A stretch of 64,000 nt of DNA from Variovorax sp. 770b2 (GCF_900115685.1 NZ_FOXJ01000001.1:1025796-1089795), one strand, 5' to 3'; counted from the first letter of the stretch, positions 7,063 to 16,815 are shown. Notes: generated from the letters alone by a model not told the origin. Numbers and translations are program-made.

Positions 7063-9201
7063 ATGTCACCAGCCCCCGCAGACCGGTCGCTCGCCGTCGC
7101 GGCGCCCACGTTCACCCTGCTCGACCGAGATCACAGCATCCTGTCGTTCAACGAGCGCGTGCTCGACTGGGCCCACCGGCCCGAGGTCCCGCTGATCGAG
7201 CGGCTGCGCTACCTGTGCATCGTGTCTTCCAACCTGGACGAGTTCTTCGAGGTCCGCGCCGCGCCGCACCTGATCGCCGGCAGCGCCGGGGACCAGAAGG
7301 GTACCTACACCGTCGATTCGTTCGAGCAGCTGGCCGAGGCGGCGCACACGCTGGTGGCACGCCAGTACGCGCTGTACAACGACGAGCTGATGCCGACCTT
7401 CGCGAAGCACGGCATCCACATCATTTCGCACGGCGAGCGCAACCCGGCGCAGCGCAAATGGGTGAGCGAGTATTTCGAGCGCGAGGTGCGCCCGCTGCTG
7501 ATTCCCGTCGGGCTGGACCCGGCGCATCCGTTTCCGCAGGTGGCCAACAAGTCGCTCAACTTCATCGTGCGGCTCGGCGGCAAGGACGCCTTCGGGCGCG
7601 AGAACCCGATCCAGATCGTCAAGCTGCCGCGCGTGCTGCCACGGCTGATCCGCATGCCGGCCAAGGTGTCGGACGGCAAGACGCTGTTCGTGGCGTTGTC
7701 CAGCGTGGTGCGCGCGCACCTGTCGAGCATGTTTCCGGGCCGCGACGTGGGCGACTTCTCGCAGTTCCGCGTCACGCGCCACTCCGATCTCGCGGTGGAC
7801 GAGGAAGACGTCAAGAACCTGCGCACCGCGCTGCGCCAGGGCCTGCAGCACCGCCACTACGGGCAGGCCGTGCGCCTGGAGGTGTCGGCCAGTTGTGCCG
7901 AGTCGCTCGCCAGCTTCCTCTTGGCGCAGTTCAACCTGCCGCCCGAGGCGCTGTACCGCGTGCATGGGCCGGTGAACCTGGCGCGGCTCACGCAGCTGAT
8001 CGACCTGATCGAAGAGCCGCAGCTGCGCTTTGCGCCGTATTCCGCGTCGTTCCCCGTCACGCTGTCACCCGCCCAGTCGTTCTTCGAGCGCCTGCAGCGC
8101 GGTGACGTGCTGATCCACCAGCCCTTCGAGAGCTTCGACGGCGTGCTCGCCTTCCTGCGCGAGTCGGTGCTGGACCCGCAGGTGCTGGCCATCAAGCAGA
8201 CCATCTACCGCACCGGTGCCGATTCCGAGCTGATGGACCTGCTGCGCGAAGCCGTGCGCCGCGGCAAGGAAGTCACCGTGGTGGTGGAGCTGAAGGCGCG
8301 CTTCGACGAAGAGGCCAACATCAACTGGGCCGAGATGCTCGAATCGATCGGCGCGCAGGTGGTGTACGGCGTGGTGGGCCTGAAGACCCACGCCAAGATG
8401 CTGCTGGTGACGCGCCGCGAGGGCAAGCAGCTGCGCCGCTACGGCCATCTCTCCACCGGCAACTACAACCCGCGCACGGCCAGGCTTTACACCGACATCA
8501 GCCACCTCACGGCCGATCCGCTGCTCACGGCCGACATGGAGGCCGTGTTCGTCCACCTGGCGAGCCAGAGCCGCCTTCCCAAGCTCAACCGCATGTGGCT
8601 TGCGCCCTTCGACCTGCACAAGAACCTGGTCGCGCAGATCGACGCGCTGGGCCTGGCCGCATCGAACGGAGAGCCCACGCGCATCGTCGCCAAGATGAAC
8701 GCGCTGACCGACGACGCGCTGATCGCCGCACTGATCCTCGCGGGGCAGAAGGGCGTGAAGATCGACCTCATCGTGCGCGGCGCCTGCACGCTGCCGGCGC
8801 AGGTGCCGGGGCTCACGGACAACATCCGCGTGCGCTCGGTGATCGGGCGGTTCCTGGAGCATTCGCGGGTCTTCTATTTCCGCAACGGCGAGGACGAATC
8901 GCTTTATCTCTCGAGCGCCGACTGGATGAATCGCAACATGATGCGGCGCATCGAGCTGGCCTGGCCCGTGACCGACCCCGGGCTGCGCCAGCGCCTCATC
9001 GACGAGTGCCTGGTGGCCTACCTGCACGACGGCCGCGACGCCTGGGACCTGGGCGACGAGGGCATCTACACGCGCGTCGATCGCGATACGCATCCGGGCG
9101 AGGAGGGCGCGTCGCGCGCCATCGAGGCCCACGGCGCGCAGACCGCACTCATGAACCGCTATGCATCGCGAGGGCATCATGGCGATGCATCCAGCAACTG
9201 A
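7063..9201 (+). CDS. ppk: polyphosphate kinase 1
   Basis: 712 residues, close to the usual 690-720 for PPK1. The N-terminal domain begins with SILSFNERVLDWA and has the family motif SSNLDEFFEVR. The catalytic C-terminal half carries H443 (THAKMLLV), equivalent to the autophosphorylated His435 of E. coli, and H600 (LEHSRVFYF), equivalent to His592. STGNYNPRTARLYTD is also typical. The enzyme reversibly makes long-chain polyphosphate from ATP. The ATG at 7063 is chosen because the family N-terminus begins shortly after it and because Pho-box repeats occupy 6965-7014. An ATG at 6880 in the same frame would place the operator inside coding sequence. sixA follows after 13 nt. Confidence 0.96.
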   Translation: MSPAPADRSLAVAAPTFTLLDRDHSILSFNERVLDWAHRPEVPLIERLRYLCIVSSNLDEFFEVRAAPHLIAGSAGDQKGTYTVDSFEQLAEAAHTLVARQYALYNDELMPTFAKHGIHIISHGERNPAQRKWVSEYFEREVRPLLIPVGLDPAHPFPQVANKSLNFIVRLGGKDAFGRENPIQIVKLPRVLPRLIRMPAKVSDGKTLFVALSSVVRAHLSSMFPGRDVGDFSQFRVTRHSDLAVDEEDVKNLRTALRQGLQHRHYGQAVRLEVSASCAESLASFLLAQFNLPPEALYRVHGPVNLARLTQLIDLIEEPQLRFAPYSASFPVTLSPAQSFFERLQRGDVLIHQPFESFDGVLAFLRESVLDPQVLAIKQTIYRTGADSELMDLLREAVRRGKEVTVVVELKARFDEEANINWAEMLESIGAQVVYGVVGLKTHAKMLLVTRREGKQLRRYGHLSTGNYNPRTARLYTDISHLTADPLLTADMEAVFVHLASQSRLPKLNRMWLAPFDLHKNLVAQIDALGLAASNGEPTRIVAKMNALTDDALIAALILAGQKGVKIDLIVRGACTLPAQVPGLTDNIRVRSVIGRFLEHSRVFYFRNGEDESLYLSSADWMNRNMMRRIELAWPVTDPGLRQRLIDECLVAYLHDGRDAWDLGDEGIYTRVDRDTHPGEEGASRAIEAHGAQTALMNRYASRGHHGDASSN

Positions 9202-9214
9202 CGACCGAAAGACG

Positions 9215-9682
9215 ATGACCATGGACTTGATCTTCTGGCGTCATGCCGAAGCCGAGGACTGGACCGAGGGCTGCGACGACATGCAGCGCTCGCTCACCGC
9301 ACGTGGCGAAAAGCAGGCCAAGCGCATGGCCAGCTGGCTGGACCGGCAACTGCCCGACGGCACCCGCATCGTCTGCAGCCCCGCGCGGCGCTGCGAGCAG
9401 ACCGCCCTGGCACTGGGCCGCAAATACAAGCTGCGCGCCGAACTGGCGCCCGACACCACGGCCGAAGCCATGCTGGGCGCGGCTGGCTGGCCCAACGGCA
9501 AGTCGGTGGTGCTGATGATCGGCCACCAGCCCTCGGTGGGGCAGGCCATCTCGCTCTTGCTCGGCCTGAAGCAGGACAGCTGCCCGGTGCGCAAGGGCGC
9601 GCTGTGGTGGATTCGCTCCCGCGAGCGCGACGGCGACGTGCAGACCGTCGTGGTGACGGTGCAGTCGCCGGAGCTTCTTTAA
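9215..9682 (+). CDS. sixA: phosphohistidine phosphatase SixA
   Basis: 155-residue histidine phosphatase. It starts MTMDLIFWRHAEAED with the catalytic RHA triplet, then has SPARRCEQTA and the second catalytic His in MIGHQPSVG. SixA removes phosphate from phosphohistidine on proteins; E. coli SixA acts on the phosphorelay/phosphotransferase side. Linkage with ppk1 is common in proteobacteria and suggests the two are co-transcribed (13-nt gap). Its 3' end overlaps the convergent ppx gene by 4 nt. Start candidates 9215 and 9221 are both compatible; 9215 is used. Confidence 0.88.
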   Translation: MTMDLIFWRHAEAEDWTEGCDDMQRSLTARGEKQAKRMASWLDRQLPDGTRIVCSPARRCEQTALALGRKYKLRAELAPDTTAEAMLGAAGWPNGKSVVLMIGHQPSVGQAISLLLGLKQDSCPVRKGALWWIRSRERDGDVQTVVVTVQSPELL

Positions 9683-11199
9683 GCCGCGCTCAGTTCCACG
9701 CGCCAGTTGCTGGTCTTTTGCCAGGCCAGCACTTCTTCGCGCAGCAGGTGCGCCGACTGCGGATAGGCGTCGGCCCAATCGGGAGCGCAGGCGATCGTGA
9801 AGGCTCTCGCGCCCAGCGCCGAGAGATGCAGCGCCTTCGGATCGGGATCGCGGCGCGCGTGGCACAGGATCACGGCCAGGCGCAGCGCCAGCAGCTGCAT
9901 CACGAAGGTTTCGTCGTCCAGCGCTGCTTCCAGCTTGCGCAGCTTGCCGCGCTGGCCCAGCACCAATTGGCCGAGCGCGTGCAGCTCGTTCACCGCGAAG
10001 CCGGGCGCGTCGGTGTTGTCCAGGATGTAGGCGCCGTGCTTGTGATAGTCGCTGTGCGACACCAGCGCGCCGATCTCGTGCAACTGGGCCGCCCAGCCGA
10101 GCTTGCGCAGCGCGCGGCCGGCGCGGTTGGCGCTGCTGCCGCCCCGCGCGGCGGGTGCGAGCTGCACGAACAATGCCGCGGCGGCTTCGCCGACCCGCTT
10201 GGCCTGCGCCGCATCGACCGCGAAACGCGTGGCCAGCCGGGCCACCGTGGCGGTGCGCATGTCGGCCACGCTCTCGTCGCGCTCCAGCAATTCGTAGAGC
10301 ACGCCGTGGCGCAGCGCCCCCTGGGCCACCTTCATCTCGTCGATGCCGAGCAGGTCGAACACCGCGCGCAGCACGCTCACACCGCCGCCGATCACGGCCT
10401 TGCGGTCTTCGCGCATGCCGTCGATGCGCAGCTTGTCGACGCTGCCGGCCTTGAGCAGGCGGTCCAGCAGCCAGTCCAGGCCCTCGCGGGTGACCAGGCC
10501 TGGCTCCGCGCCGGCCGCGGCCAGCACGTCGCCGACCGCGCCGATGGTGCCTGAGGCGCCATAGGCCACGTCCCACTGGTCGCGGGTGTAGCTGCCCAGG
10601 GCGTCGTCGAGCACCGCCTTGGCAGCCACTTCGGCGGCGCGGAAGGCGGCGGGCGTGAACTGGCCTTCGGCGAAGTGCTTCATCGACCAGGCGACGCTGC
10701 CGACGCGGTAGGACTCCACCAGCTCGGCTTCGAGGGCGCGGCCGATGATCATCTCGGTGGAGCGTCCGCCGATGTCCACCACCAGCCGGCGCTCGCTGTC
10801 GGAGGCGTCGGTGTGAGGAAGCATGTGCGCCACGCCCTGATAGATCAGGCGGGCTTCCTCCCGGCCCGGGATCACGTCGATGCCGAAGCCCAGGATGGTG
10901 CGTGCGCGAAGCAGGAATTCTTCGCGGTTGCGCGCTTCGCGCAGCGTCTGGGTGGCGACGGCGCGCACCTGCGAGCGCTTGAAGCCGGCCAGTCGCTCGC
11001 CGAAACGCGCCAGCGCATCCCAGCCGCGCTGCATGGCTTCGGTCGTGAGATTGCGGGCGCTGTCCAGGCCATTGCCCTGGCGCACTGTTTCCTTCAGGTA
11101 TTCGGTGCGGTGGATCTGGCCGTGGTCGACCTGTCCGATTTCGAGCCTGAAGCTGTTGGAACCGAGATCGACTGCGGCGAGGCGGGTGCCGTTTTGCAT
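9679..11199 (-). CDS. ppx: exopolyphosphatase Ppx/GppA
   Basis: 506 residues, sugar-kinase/Hsp70-fold phosphatase. The N-terminus has AAVDLGSNSFRLEIG (phosphate loop 1). VRAVATQTLREARN, the catalytic-Glu region PGREEARLIYQG, DIGGRSTEMIIG (phosphate loop 2) and GASGTIGA follow. The C-terminal 190 residues form the HD-like domain, with LHEIGALVSHSDYHKHGAYI. Ppx degrades polyphosphate processively; GppA paralogues also hydrolyse pppGpp and cannot be separated from sequence alone. It is opposite ppk1/sixA and divergent from pstS, sharing an intergenic region with Pho-box-like repeats. So synthesis and degradation of polyphosphate are encoded side by side. Confidence 0.93.
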   Translation of the reverse strand: MQNGTRLAAVDLGSNSFRLEIGQVDHGQIHRTEYLKETVRQGNGLDSARNLTTEAMQRGWDALARFGERLAGFKRSQVRAVATQTLREARNREEFLLRARTILGFGIDVIPGREEARLIYQGVAHMLPHTDASDSERRLVVDIGGRSTEMIIGRALEAELVESYRVGSVAWSMKHFAEGQFTPAAFRAAEVAAKAVLDDALGSYTRDQWDVAYGASGTIGAVGDVLAAAGAEPGLVTREGLDWLLDRLLKAGSVDKLRIDGMREDRKAVIGGGVSVLRAVFDLLGIDEMKVAQGALRHGVLYELLERDESVADMRTATVARLATRFAVDAAQAKRVGEAAAALFVQLAPAARGGSSANRAGRALRKLGWAAQLHEIGALVSHSDYHKHGAYILDNTDAPGFAVNELHALGQLVLGQRGKLRKLEAALDDETFVMQLLALRLAVILCHARRDPDPKALHLSALGARAFTIACAPDWADAYPQSAHLLREEVLAWQKTSNWRVELSAA

Positions 11200-11305
11200 G
11201 TAGTTGTAGTGAAGAGGGCGGTGTTGTCTTTGATCGTAGCGCCGTGACAGGCGCGCCGCCTCCCGAATCGCTCAGCGGCGAGGTCGGGAAGGCTAGGCGC
11301 GACGC

Positions 11306-11323
11306 ATGACGGTTGTGTGACAG
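11306..11323 (-). promoter_or_regulatory. candidate Pho box reading toward ppx
   Basis: On the minus strand the 18 nt read CTGTCAC-ACAA-CCGTCAT, two half-sites 11 nt apart that match the CTGTCAT consensus at most positions. A CTAGCC-like element lies about 10 nt downstream, where a -10 would be expected. The site is 107 nt upstream of the ppx start. It overlaps a short palindrome (GTGTGAC-AGC-GTCACAC, 11315-11331), so another regulator may also bind. Confidence 0.5.
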
Positions 11324-11373
11324 CGTCACACGGCCGTAGAGGGAAACACCGGCATTTTCCCTCGACAGCGGGG

Positions 11374-11391
11374 TGTCATATGGATGTCACA
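11374..11391 (+). promoter_or_regulatory. Pho box of the pstSCAB operon
   Basis: TGTCATA (11374-11380), four bases TGGA, then TGTCACA (11385-11391): two PhoB half-sites at 11-nt spacing. A -10-like TAGAGT follows at 11401-11406, about 10 nt after the box, the usual geometry for PhoB-activated promoters where the box replaces the -35. The pstS start is at 11455, leaving a leader of roughly 40 nt. Confidence 0.82.
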
Positions 11392-11454
11392 CAAGCTTTC
11401 TAGAGTCCGTTCCAAGCCCGAAAGGGACTACTTCTTACTTCTAAAGGAAGCTTC

Positions 11455-12489
11455 ATGAAAACGACGTTCAAATTTGCAACCGCCGGTCTCGTGGCCGCGC
11501 TGTTCTCCATTCCCGCCCTCGCACAAGACGTGACCGGCGCCGGCGCCAGCTTCCCGGCACCGCTGTATGCCAAGTGGGCTTCGGACTTCAACAAGGCCAC
11601 CGGCGTCAAGATCAACTACCAGTCGGTCGGTTCGGGCGCGGGCCTGAAGCAGATCGAAGCCAAGACCGTCGATTTCGGCGCTTCGGACGCTCCCCTGAAG
11701 GACGACGAGCTCCAGGCCAAGGGCCTGATGCAGTTCCCCACCGTCATCGGCGGCGTGATCCCCGTGGTCAACATCACCGGCATCAAGCCGGGCGAGCTCA
11801 AGCTGAACGGCCAGGTCCTGGGCGACATCTACCTGGGCAAGATCACCAAGTGGAACGACCCCGCCATCAAGGCGCTGAACGGTTCGCTCGCCCTGCCTGA
11901 CGCCGCCATCGCCCCGGTTCGCCGCGCCGACGGTTCGGGCACCAGCTTCCTGTTCACCAACTACCTGAGCAAGGTCAACGCCGAGTGGAAGACCAAGGTC
12001 GGCGAAGGCACGGCCGTGAACTGGCCCACCGGCGCGGGCGGCAAGGGCAACGAAGGTGTTGCAGCCTTCGTGAACCGCCTGCCCAACTCGATCGGCTACG
12101 TCGAGTACGCCTACGTCAAGCAGAACAAGATGACCTACGCCCAGCTGCAGAACGCGGCCGGCAACTTCGTCTCGCCCGACGACACCGCCTTCAAGGCCGC
12201 CGCCGCCGCTGCCGACTGGAACAAGAGCTTCTACCAGGTGCTGACCAACCAGGCCGACAAGGGCGCATGGCCCATCACCGGCGCCACCTTCATCCTGATG
12301 CACAAGGTGCAGGACAAGCCGGCCAACGCGACCACCGTGCTCAAGTTCTTCGACTGGGCCTACAAGGGCGGCGACAAGACGGCCGACGACCTGGACTACG
12401 TGCCGATGCCCGACGCCGTGAAGGCCACCATCGCCAAGGCATGGGGTGACGTGAAGGACGCATCGGGCAAGCCCGTCGCGTTCAAGTAA
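11455..12489 (+). CDS. pstS: phosphate ABC transporter substrate-binding protein PstS
   Basis: 344 residues. It has a signal peptide of about 23 residues ([23 protein letters not shown]), then the mature PstS start [21 protein letters not shown]. The phosphate-binding signatures are present: [19 protein letters not shown], and [19 protein letters not shown]. It is a periplasmic high-affinity phosphate receptor and the first gene of pstSCAB-phoU, expressed from a PhoB-type promoter 64-81 nt upstream. A purine-rich AAAGGAAG ribosome-binding site precedes the ATG. Length and motif order are normal for the family. Confidence 0.97.
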   Translation: MKTTFKFATAGLVAALFSIPALAQDVTGAGASFPAPLYAKWASDFNKATGVKINYQSVGSGAGLKQIEAKTVDFGASDAPLKDDELQAKGLMQFPTVIGGVIPVVNITGIKPGELKLNGQVLGDIYLGKITKWNDPAIKALNGSLALPDAAIAPVRRADGSGTSFLFTNYLSKVNAEWKTKVGEGTAVNWPTGAGGKGNEGVAAFVNRLPNSIGYVEYAYVKQNKMTYAQLQNAAGNFVSPDDTAFKAAAAAADWNKSFYQVLTNQADKGAWPITGATFILMHKVQDKPANATTVLKFFDWAYKGGDKTADDLDYVPMPDAVKATIAKAWGDVKDASGKPVAFK

Positions 12490-12521
12490 GCCATCCACCC
12501 ACCCCGCAGAACGGCGCATCC

Positions 12522-13601
12522 ATGAGCAGCACTTCGCTCCAGGACGCGCCGCTTTCGTCTTTGCCGGAGCGACCCGTGTCATCCACTCTTCCTGCTGCCG
12601 CCACGTACGACCTCGCGGCCGACCGTGGCCGCGCCACCGCACCGCCACCGCCGGTGAAGGCGCCGCGTTCCGGCCCCATGGCCGACCGCCTCTTCGGCTG
12701 GGCCGCCAAGGGCGCCGCGCTGCTGACGCTGGCAATGCTGATCGGCATCCTGCTGTCGCTGATCGTCGGCGCGTGGCCCGCCATTTCCAAGTACGGCCTC
12801 GGCTTCCTCGTCAACAGCACGTGGGATCCGGTCAAGGAAGAGTACGGCGGCCTCGTGATGATCTACGGCACGCTGGCCACCTCGTTCATCGCATTGGTGA
12901 TCGCGGTGCCGGTGAGCTTCGGCATTGCACTTTTCCTCACCGAGCTGTCGCCCAACTGGCTCAAGCGCCCGCTGGGCACGGCCATCGAATTGCTCGCCGC
13001 CGTGCCGTCCATCGTGTACGGCATGTGGGGCCTCCTGGTGTTCGGCCCGATTCTCTCGACCTGGGTGCAGCAGCCGCTGCAGAAACTGCTCGCCGGCGTG
13101 CCGTACCTGGGCGCGCTGGTGTCCGGCCCGCCCGTGGGCATCGGCATCCTGTCGGCCGGCATCATCCTGGCGATCATGATCATTCCGTTCATCGCCTCGG
13201 TGATGCGCGACGTATTCGAGGTGACGCCCCCGCTCCTGAAAGAGTCGGCCTACGGCCTGGGCTCCACCACCTGGGAGGTGGTCTCCAAGGTCGTGCTGCC
13301 GTACACCAAGGCCGGTGTGATCGGCGGCATCATGCTGGGTCTCGGCCGGGCGCTGGGTGAAACGATGGCGGTCACGTTCGTGATCGGCAACATGAACCAG
13401 CTCAATTCGCTGTCGGTGTTCGAGGCTGCCAACAGCATCACCTCGGCCCTGGCCAATGAATTCGCCGAAGCCGGCGCGGGCCTGCACCAGGCGGCGCTGA
13501 TGTACCTGGGCCTCGTGCTGTTCTTCATCACCTTCGTCGTGCTGACGCTTTCCAAGGTGCTGTTGGCCAAGATGAAGAAGAGCGAAGGAACCAAGTCGTG
13601 A
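12522..13601 (+). CDS. pstC: phosphate ABC transporter permease PstC
   Basis: 359-residue inner-membrane permease with six predicted membrane helices and the cytoplasmic EAA-type loop near [31 protein letters not shown]. Compared with E. coli PstC (319 residues) it has an extra hydrophilic, Pro/Ala-rich N-terminal tail of about 50 residues before [11 protein letters not shown]. An internal Met at 12678 would give a standard length, but the ATG at 12522 is spaced normally after pstS. It pairs with PstA to form the channel. It overlaps pstA by 4 nt (GTGA). Confidence 0.95.
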   Translation: MSSTSLQDAPLSSLPERPVSSTLPAAATYDLAADRGRATAPPPPVKAPRSGPMADRLFGWAAKGAALLTLAMLIGILLSLIVGAWPAISKYGLGFLVNSTWDPVKEEYGGLVMIYGTLATSFIALVIAVPVSFGIALFLTELSPNWLKRPLGTAIELLAAVPSIVYGMWGLLVFGPILSTWVQQPLQKLLAGVPYLGALVSGPPVGIGILSAGIILAIMIIPFIASVMRDVFEVTPPLLKESAYGLGSTTWEVVSKVVLPYTKAGVIGGIMLGLGRALGETMAVTFVIGNMNQLNSLSVFEAANSITSALANEFAEAGAGLHQAALMYLGLVLFFITFVVLTLSKVLLAKMKKSEGTKS

Positions 13602-14482
13602 GCACCGCGCAAGACCTCCTCAACGCCAAGGCGCTCACCGAGATGCGCCAGGCCAGGTTCGCCTCGCGCAACCGCGTCAACAAGATCGCGCTCACGCTGT
13701 CGCTCGCCGCGATGGTGTTCGGCGTGTTCTGGCTGGTGTGGATCCTCTGGGAAACGCTGCGCCTGGGGCTGGGCGGGCTCGCGCTCGCCACCTTCACCGA
13801 AATGACGCCGCCGCCCAACGAAGTGGGCGGCATCGCCAACGCGATCTTCGGCTCGTTCGTGATGGTGGCCCTGGCCACTTTCGTGGGCACGCCGATCGGC
13901 ATCATGGCCGGCATCTACCTGGCCGAGTACAACCCCAAGGGCTGGCTCGCTTCGGTCACGCGCTTCGTCAACGACATCCTGCTGTCTGCGCCCTCGATCG
14001 TGATCGGCCTGTTCGTCTACGCCGTGGTGGTGGCCTACTTCAAGACCTTCTCGGGCCTGGCCGGTGCGCTGGCGCTCGCGCTGATCGTGATTCCGGTGGT
14101 GATCCGCACCACCGAGAACATGCTGCAGCTGGTGCCGCCGGGCCTGCGCGAAGCGGCCTACGCGCTGGGCACGCCCAAGTGGAAGGTCATCATCAGCATC
14201 ACGCTGCGCGCCGCACGCGCCGGCGTGGTCACCGGCATCCTGCTGGCCGTGGCGCGCATCGCGGGTGAAACCGCGCCGCTGCTGTTCACTGCGCTGAACA
14301 ACCAGTTCTGGACCGCCGACGTGAGCCAGCCGATGGCCAGCCTGCCGGTCACGATCTTCAAGTTCGCGATGAGCCCGTACGAGAACTGGCAACAGCTGGC
14401 CTGGGCCGGCGTGTTCCTGATCACCATCGCCGTGCTCGCCCTCAACATCCTGGCGCGGGTCCTCACGCGCAACAAACACTGA
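13598..14482 (+). CDS. pstA: phosphate ABC transporter permease PstA
   Basis: 294 residues, starting at a GTG that overlaps the pstC stop. About six membrane helices are visible. Conserved blocks are [42 protein letters not shown] and the ATPase-contact loop [14 protein letters not shown] with [15 protein letters not shown]. It is the second channel subunit of the PstSCAB importer. The length matches E. coli PstA (296). Tight coupling with pstC and a short gap to pstB support one operon. Confidence 0.95.
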   Translation: MSTAQDLLNAKALTEMRQARFASRNRVNKIALTLSLAAMVFGVFWLVWILWETLRLGLGGLALATFTEMTPPPNEVGGIANAIFGSFVMVALATFVGTPIGIMAGIYLAEYNPKGWLASVTRFVNDILLSAPSIVIGLFVYAVVVAYFKTFSGLAGALALALIVIPVVIRTTENMLQLVPPGLREAAYALGTPKWKVIISITLRAARAGVVTGILLAVARIAGETAPLLFTALNNQFWTADVSQPMASLPVTIFKFAMSPYENWQQLAWAGVFLITIAVLALNILARVLTRNKH

Positions 14483-14500
14483 TTGAAGAAGAAGCTCGCA

Positions 14501-15280
14501 ATGCCAAATACCGTCGCACAACCGTCGCGCTCGAAGATCTCGGTCAAGGACCTGAACTTCTACTACGGCAAATTCCACGCGCTCAAGGGCATCAACCTCG
14601 AGATTCCCGAAAACAAGGTCACGGCCTTCATCGGCCCGTCGGGCTGCGGCAAGTCGACCCTGCTGCGCACCTTCAACCGCATGTTCGAGCTCTATCCGGA
14701 GCAGCGCGCCGAGGGCACCATTGCCCTGGACGGCGAGAACCTGCTCACGTCCAAGCAGGACGTGGCGCTCATCCGCGCCAAGGTCGGCATGGTGTTCCAG
14801 AAGCCCACGCCGTTCCCGATGTCGATCTACGACAACATCGCCTTCGGCGTGAAGCTGTTCGAGAGCCTCTCGGCCAGCGAGATGGACGACCGCGTCGAGT
14901 GGGCGCTCAAGAAGGCGGCCCTCTGGACCGAAGTGCGCGACAAGCTGCAGCAAAGCGGCTCGGGCCTCTCGGGCGGCCAGCAGCAGCGCCTGTGCATTGC
15001 GCGCGGCATCGCGATCAAGCCCGAAGTGCTGCTGCTGGACGAGCCGTGCTCCGCGCTCGACCCGATCTCCACCGCCAAGATCGAAGAACTGATCGCCGAG
15101 CTGAAAAACGAGTACACCGTGGTCATCGTGACGCACAACATGCAGCAGGCGGCCCGCTGCAGCGACTACACCGCCTACATGTACCTGGGTGACCTGATCG
15201 AATTCGGCGCGACGGAGCAGATGTTCTTCAAGCCGCAGCGCAAGGAAACCGAGGACTACATCACTGGCCGTTTCGGCTAA
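14501..15280 (+). CDS. pstB: phosphate ABC transporter ATP-binding protein PstB
   Basis: 259-residue ATPase. It has [16 protein letters not shown], Walker A GPSGCGKS (about residues 44-51), Q-loop [16 protein letters not shown] (a PstB hallmark), signature [14 protein letters not shown], Walker [13 protein letters not shown] and switch His VTHNMQQA. It energises phosphate uptake through PstCA and, with PhoU, takes part in signalling to PhoR. An upstream TTG at 14483 is in frame, but the ATG at 14501 with an AAGAAGAAG leader gives the usual length (E. coli 257). It is 9 nt from phoU. Confidence 0.96.
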   Translation: MPNTVAQPSRSKISVKDLNFYYGKFHALKGINLEIPENKVTAFIGPSGCGKSTLLRTFNRMFELYPEQRAEGTIALDGENLLTSKQDVALIRAKVGMVFQKPTPFPMSIYDNIAFGVKLFESLSASEMDDRVEWALKKAALWTEVRDKLQQSGSGLSGGQQQRLCIARGIAIKPEVLLLDEPCSALDPISTAKIEELIAELKNEYTVVIVTHNMQQAARCSDYTAYMYLGDLIEFGATEQMFFKPQRKETEDYITGRFG

Positions 15281-15289
15281 GGAGACACC

Positions 15290-15991
15290 ATGAGCGAGAA
15301 ACATCTTTCCAGCCAGTTCGACAGCGAACTCAACGGCGTCTCGTCGCGCGTGATGGAGCTCGGCGGCATGGTCGAGTCGCAGATCCACACGGCGGTCTAC
15401 GCGCTGCTGCAGTTCGACGCCGAGGCGGCCGACCGCGTGATGGAAACCGAGCACCGCGTCAATGCGATGGAAATCGACATCGACCGCGAGCTCTCGTCGA
15501 TCATCGCGCGCCGCCAGCCGACCGCACGCGACCTGCGCCTCCTGATCGCCATCAGCAAGACCACGGCCAACCTGGAGCGCGTGGGCGACGAGGCCAACAA
15601 GATCGCGCGCATGGTCAAGTCGATCATCGAGAGCGGTTCGGCCCGCCAGCTGCCCACGACCGAACTGCGCATCGCCGCCGACCTGGCCTCGGGCCTCTTG
15701 CGCACCGCGCTGGACGCGTTCGCGCGCCTGGACACGGCCGCGGCGCTGTCGATCCTGAAGGACGACGACCTGATCGACCGCGAGTTCGACGGGTTCGTGC
15801 GCAAGCTGGTCACCTACATGATGGAAGACCCCCGCACCATCTCGGCCAGCCTGGACCTGCTGTTCCTGGCCAAGGCCATCGAGCGCATCGGCGACCACGC
15901 CAAGAACATCGCCGAATTCATCATCTACATCGTCAAGGGCGCCGATGTGCGGCACACTTCGATGCAGGAGATCGAATCGGCGCTTCAATGA
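15290..15991 (+). CDS. phoU: phosphate signalling complex protein PhoU
   Basis: 233 residues, two PhoU three-helix repeats. Repeat 1 has VMELGGMVESQ and VMETEHRVNAMEIDID. The linker has ARDLRLLIAISKTTANLERVGDEANKIA. Repeat 2 ends with SLDLLFLAKAIERIGDHAKNIAEFIIY. The (E/D)xxxD metal-binding pattern occurs in both repeats. PhoU binds the Pst transporter and PhoR and turns the Pho response off when phosphate is plentiful. It is the last gene of the pst operon. A REP-like repeat sits between it and phoB. An AAGGAGA ribosome-binding site precedes the ATG. Confidence 0.96.
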   Translation: MSEKHLSSQFDSELNGVSSRVMELGGMVESQIHTAVYALLQFDAEAADRVMETEHRVNAMEIDIDRELSSIIARRQPTARDLRLLIAISKTTANLERVGDEANKIARMVKSIIESGSARQLPTTELRIAADLASGLLRTALDAFARLDTAAALSILKDDDLIDREFDGFVRKLVTYMMEDPRTISASLDLLFLAKAIERIGDHAKNIAEFIIYIVKGADVRHTSMQEIESALQ

Positions 15992-15995
15992 CAAA

Positions 15996-16091
15996 CCCCC
16001 AGGCTTGCCCACTTCGTGTGGCCGCCAACCCCCTTGCAGGGGGCAACGCCTGCGGCCCGGCAAAGCCGGTTGCGCGGCGTTCGCTGGAAGG
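15996..16091 (+). repeat. REP-like dispersed repeat, copy A
   Basis: About 96 nt between phoU and phoB. It starts CCCCCAGGCTTGCCCACTTC, contains a central C5...G5 hairpin (CCCCCTTGCAGGGGG), then TGCGGCCCGGCAAAGCCGGT. The same layout occurs at 37055-37150 (same strand) and 60919-61017 (opposite strand), with a diverged form at 27446-27530. Each copy can fold into two adjacent hairpins. It may act as transcript stabiliser or partial terminator between the pst and pho units. Confidence 0.8.
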
Positions 16092-16122
16092 GACCGGGGT
16101 GACCATCAAGTGAGCAGATAAC

Positions 16123-16815
16123 ATGAAAAAACCCCGAGTCCTGATCGTCGAAGACGAGTCCTCGATCGCCGAGCTGATCGCCGTCAACCTGCGCCACAAC
16201 GGCTTCGAGCCGATCTGGTCGGAAGACGGTGCCGCAGCGCAGCGCGAAATCGACGCCTTCCTGCCCGACCTGATCCTGCTCGACTGGATGCTGCCGGGCC
16301 AGAGCGGCCTGCAGCTCGCACGCCAGTGGCGCAAGGACCCGCGCACCAAGGCCATCCCGATCCTGATGCTGACCGCGCGCGGCGACGAGCCCGACAAGGT
16401 CGCAGGCCTGGATGCCGGTGCCGACGACTACATCACCAAGCCGTTCTCCACGCAGGAAATGCTGGCCCGCATCCGCGCGGTGCTGCGCCGGCGCGCCCCC
16501 GAGGTGGTGACCGAGCGCGTGGAAATCGGCGAGCTCGCGCTGGACACCTCCACCCACCGCGTGACCTGGCAGGGCGGCGCGCTCAAGGTCGGCCCGACCG
16601 AGTTCAAGCTCTTGGCCTATCTGATGCAGCATGCCGAGCGCGTGCACAGCCGCGCGCAACTGCTCGACAAGGTGTGGGGCGACCACGTCTACATCGAGGA
16701 ACGCACGGTCGACGTGCACGTCAAGCGCCTGCGCGAATCGCTGGGTGCCGCCGCACCGATGGTCGAAACCGTCCGGGGAGCAGGCTACCGCCTGACCGCC
16801 CAAGTCACGGTTTGA
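16123..16815 (+). CDS. phoB: phosphate regulon response regulator PhoB
   Basis: 230 residues, OmpR/PhoB class. The receiver domain has the acidic cluster VEDES at residues 9-13, phospho-acceptor D54 in LLDWMLPG, TARGDEPDKV and the Lys in YITKPFS. The C-terminal winged helix carries LKVGPTEFKLLAYLM, RAQLLDKVWGDHVYIEERTVDVHVKRLRESL and VRGAGYRL. It activates genes with CTGTCAT direct repeats, such as those found here before ppk1 and pstS. It lies 44 nt upstream of phoR. No Pho box was recognised directly before it; it is separated from phoU by a REP-like repeat, so expression may be by read-through or its own promoter. Confidence 0.97.
   Translation: MKKPRVLIVEDESSIAELIAVNLRHNGFEPIWSEDGAAAQREIDAFLPDLILLDWMLPGQSGLQLARQWRKDPRTKAIPILMLTARGDEPDKVAGLDAGADDYITKPFSTQEMLARIRAVLRRRAPEVVTERVEIGELALDTSTHRVTWQGGALKVGPTEFKLLAYLMQHAERVHSRAQLLDKVWGDHVYIEERTVDVHVKRLRESLGAAAPMVETVRGAGYRLTAQVTV

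Noticed and set aside
13250..16063. Long minus-strand open frame opposite pstA, pstB and phoU
   Set aside because: Shadow of the pst operon, low-complexity Arg/His/Asp/Val composition, no family motif.
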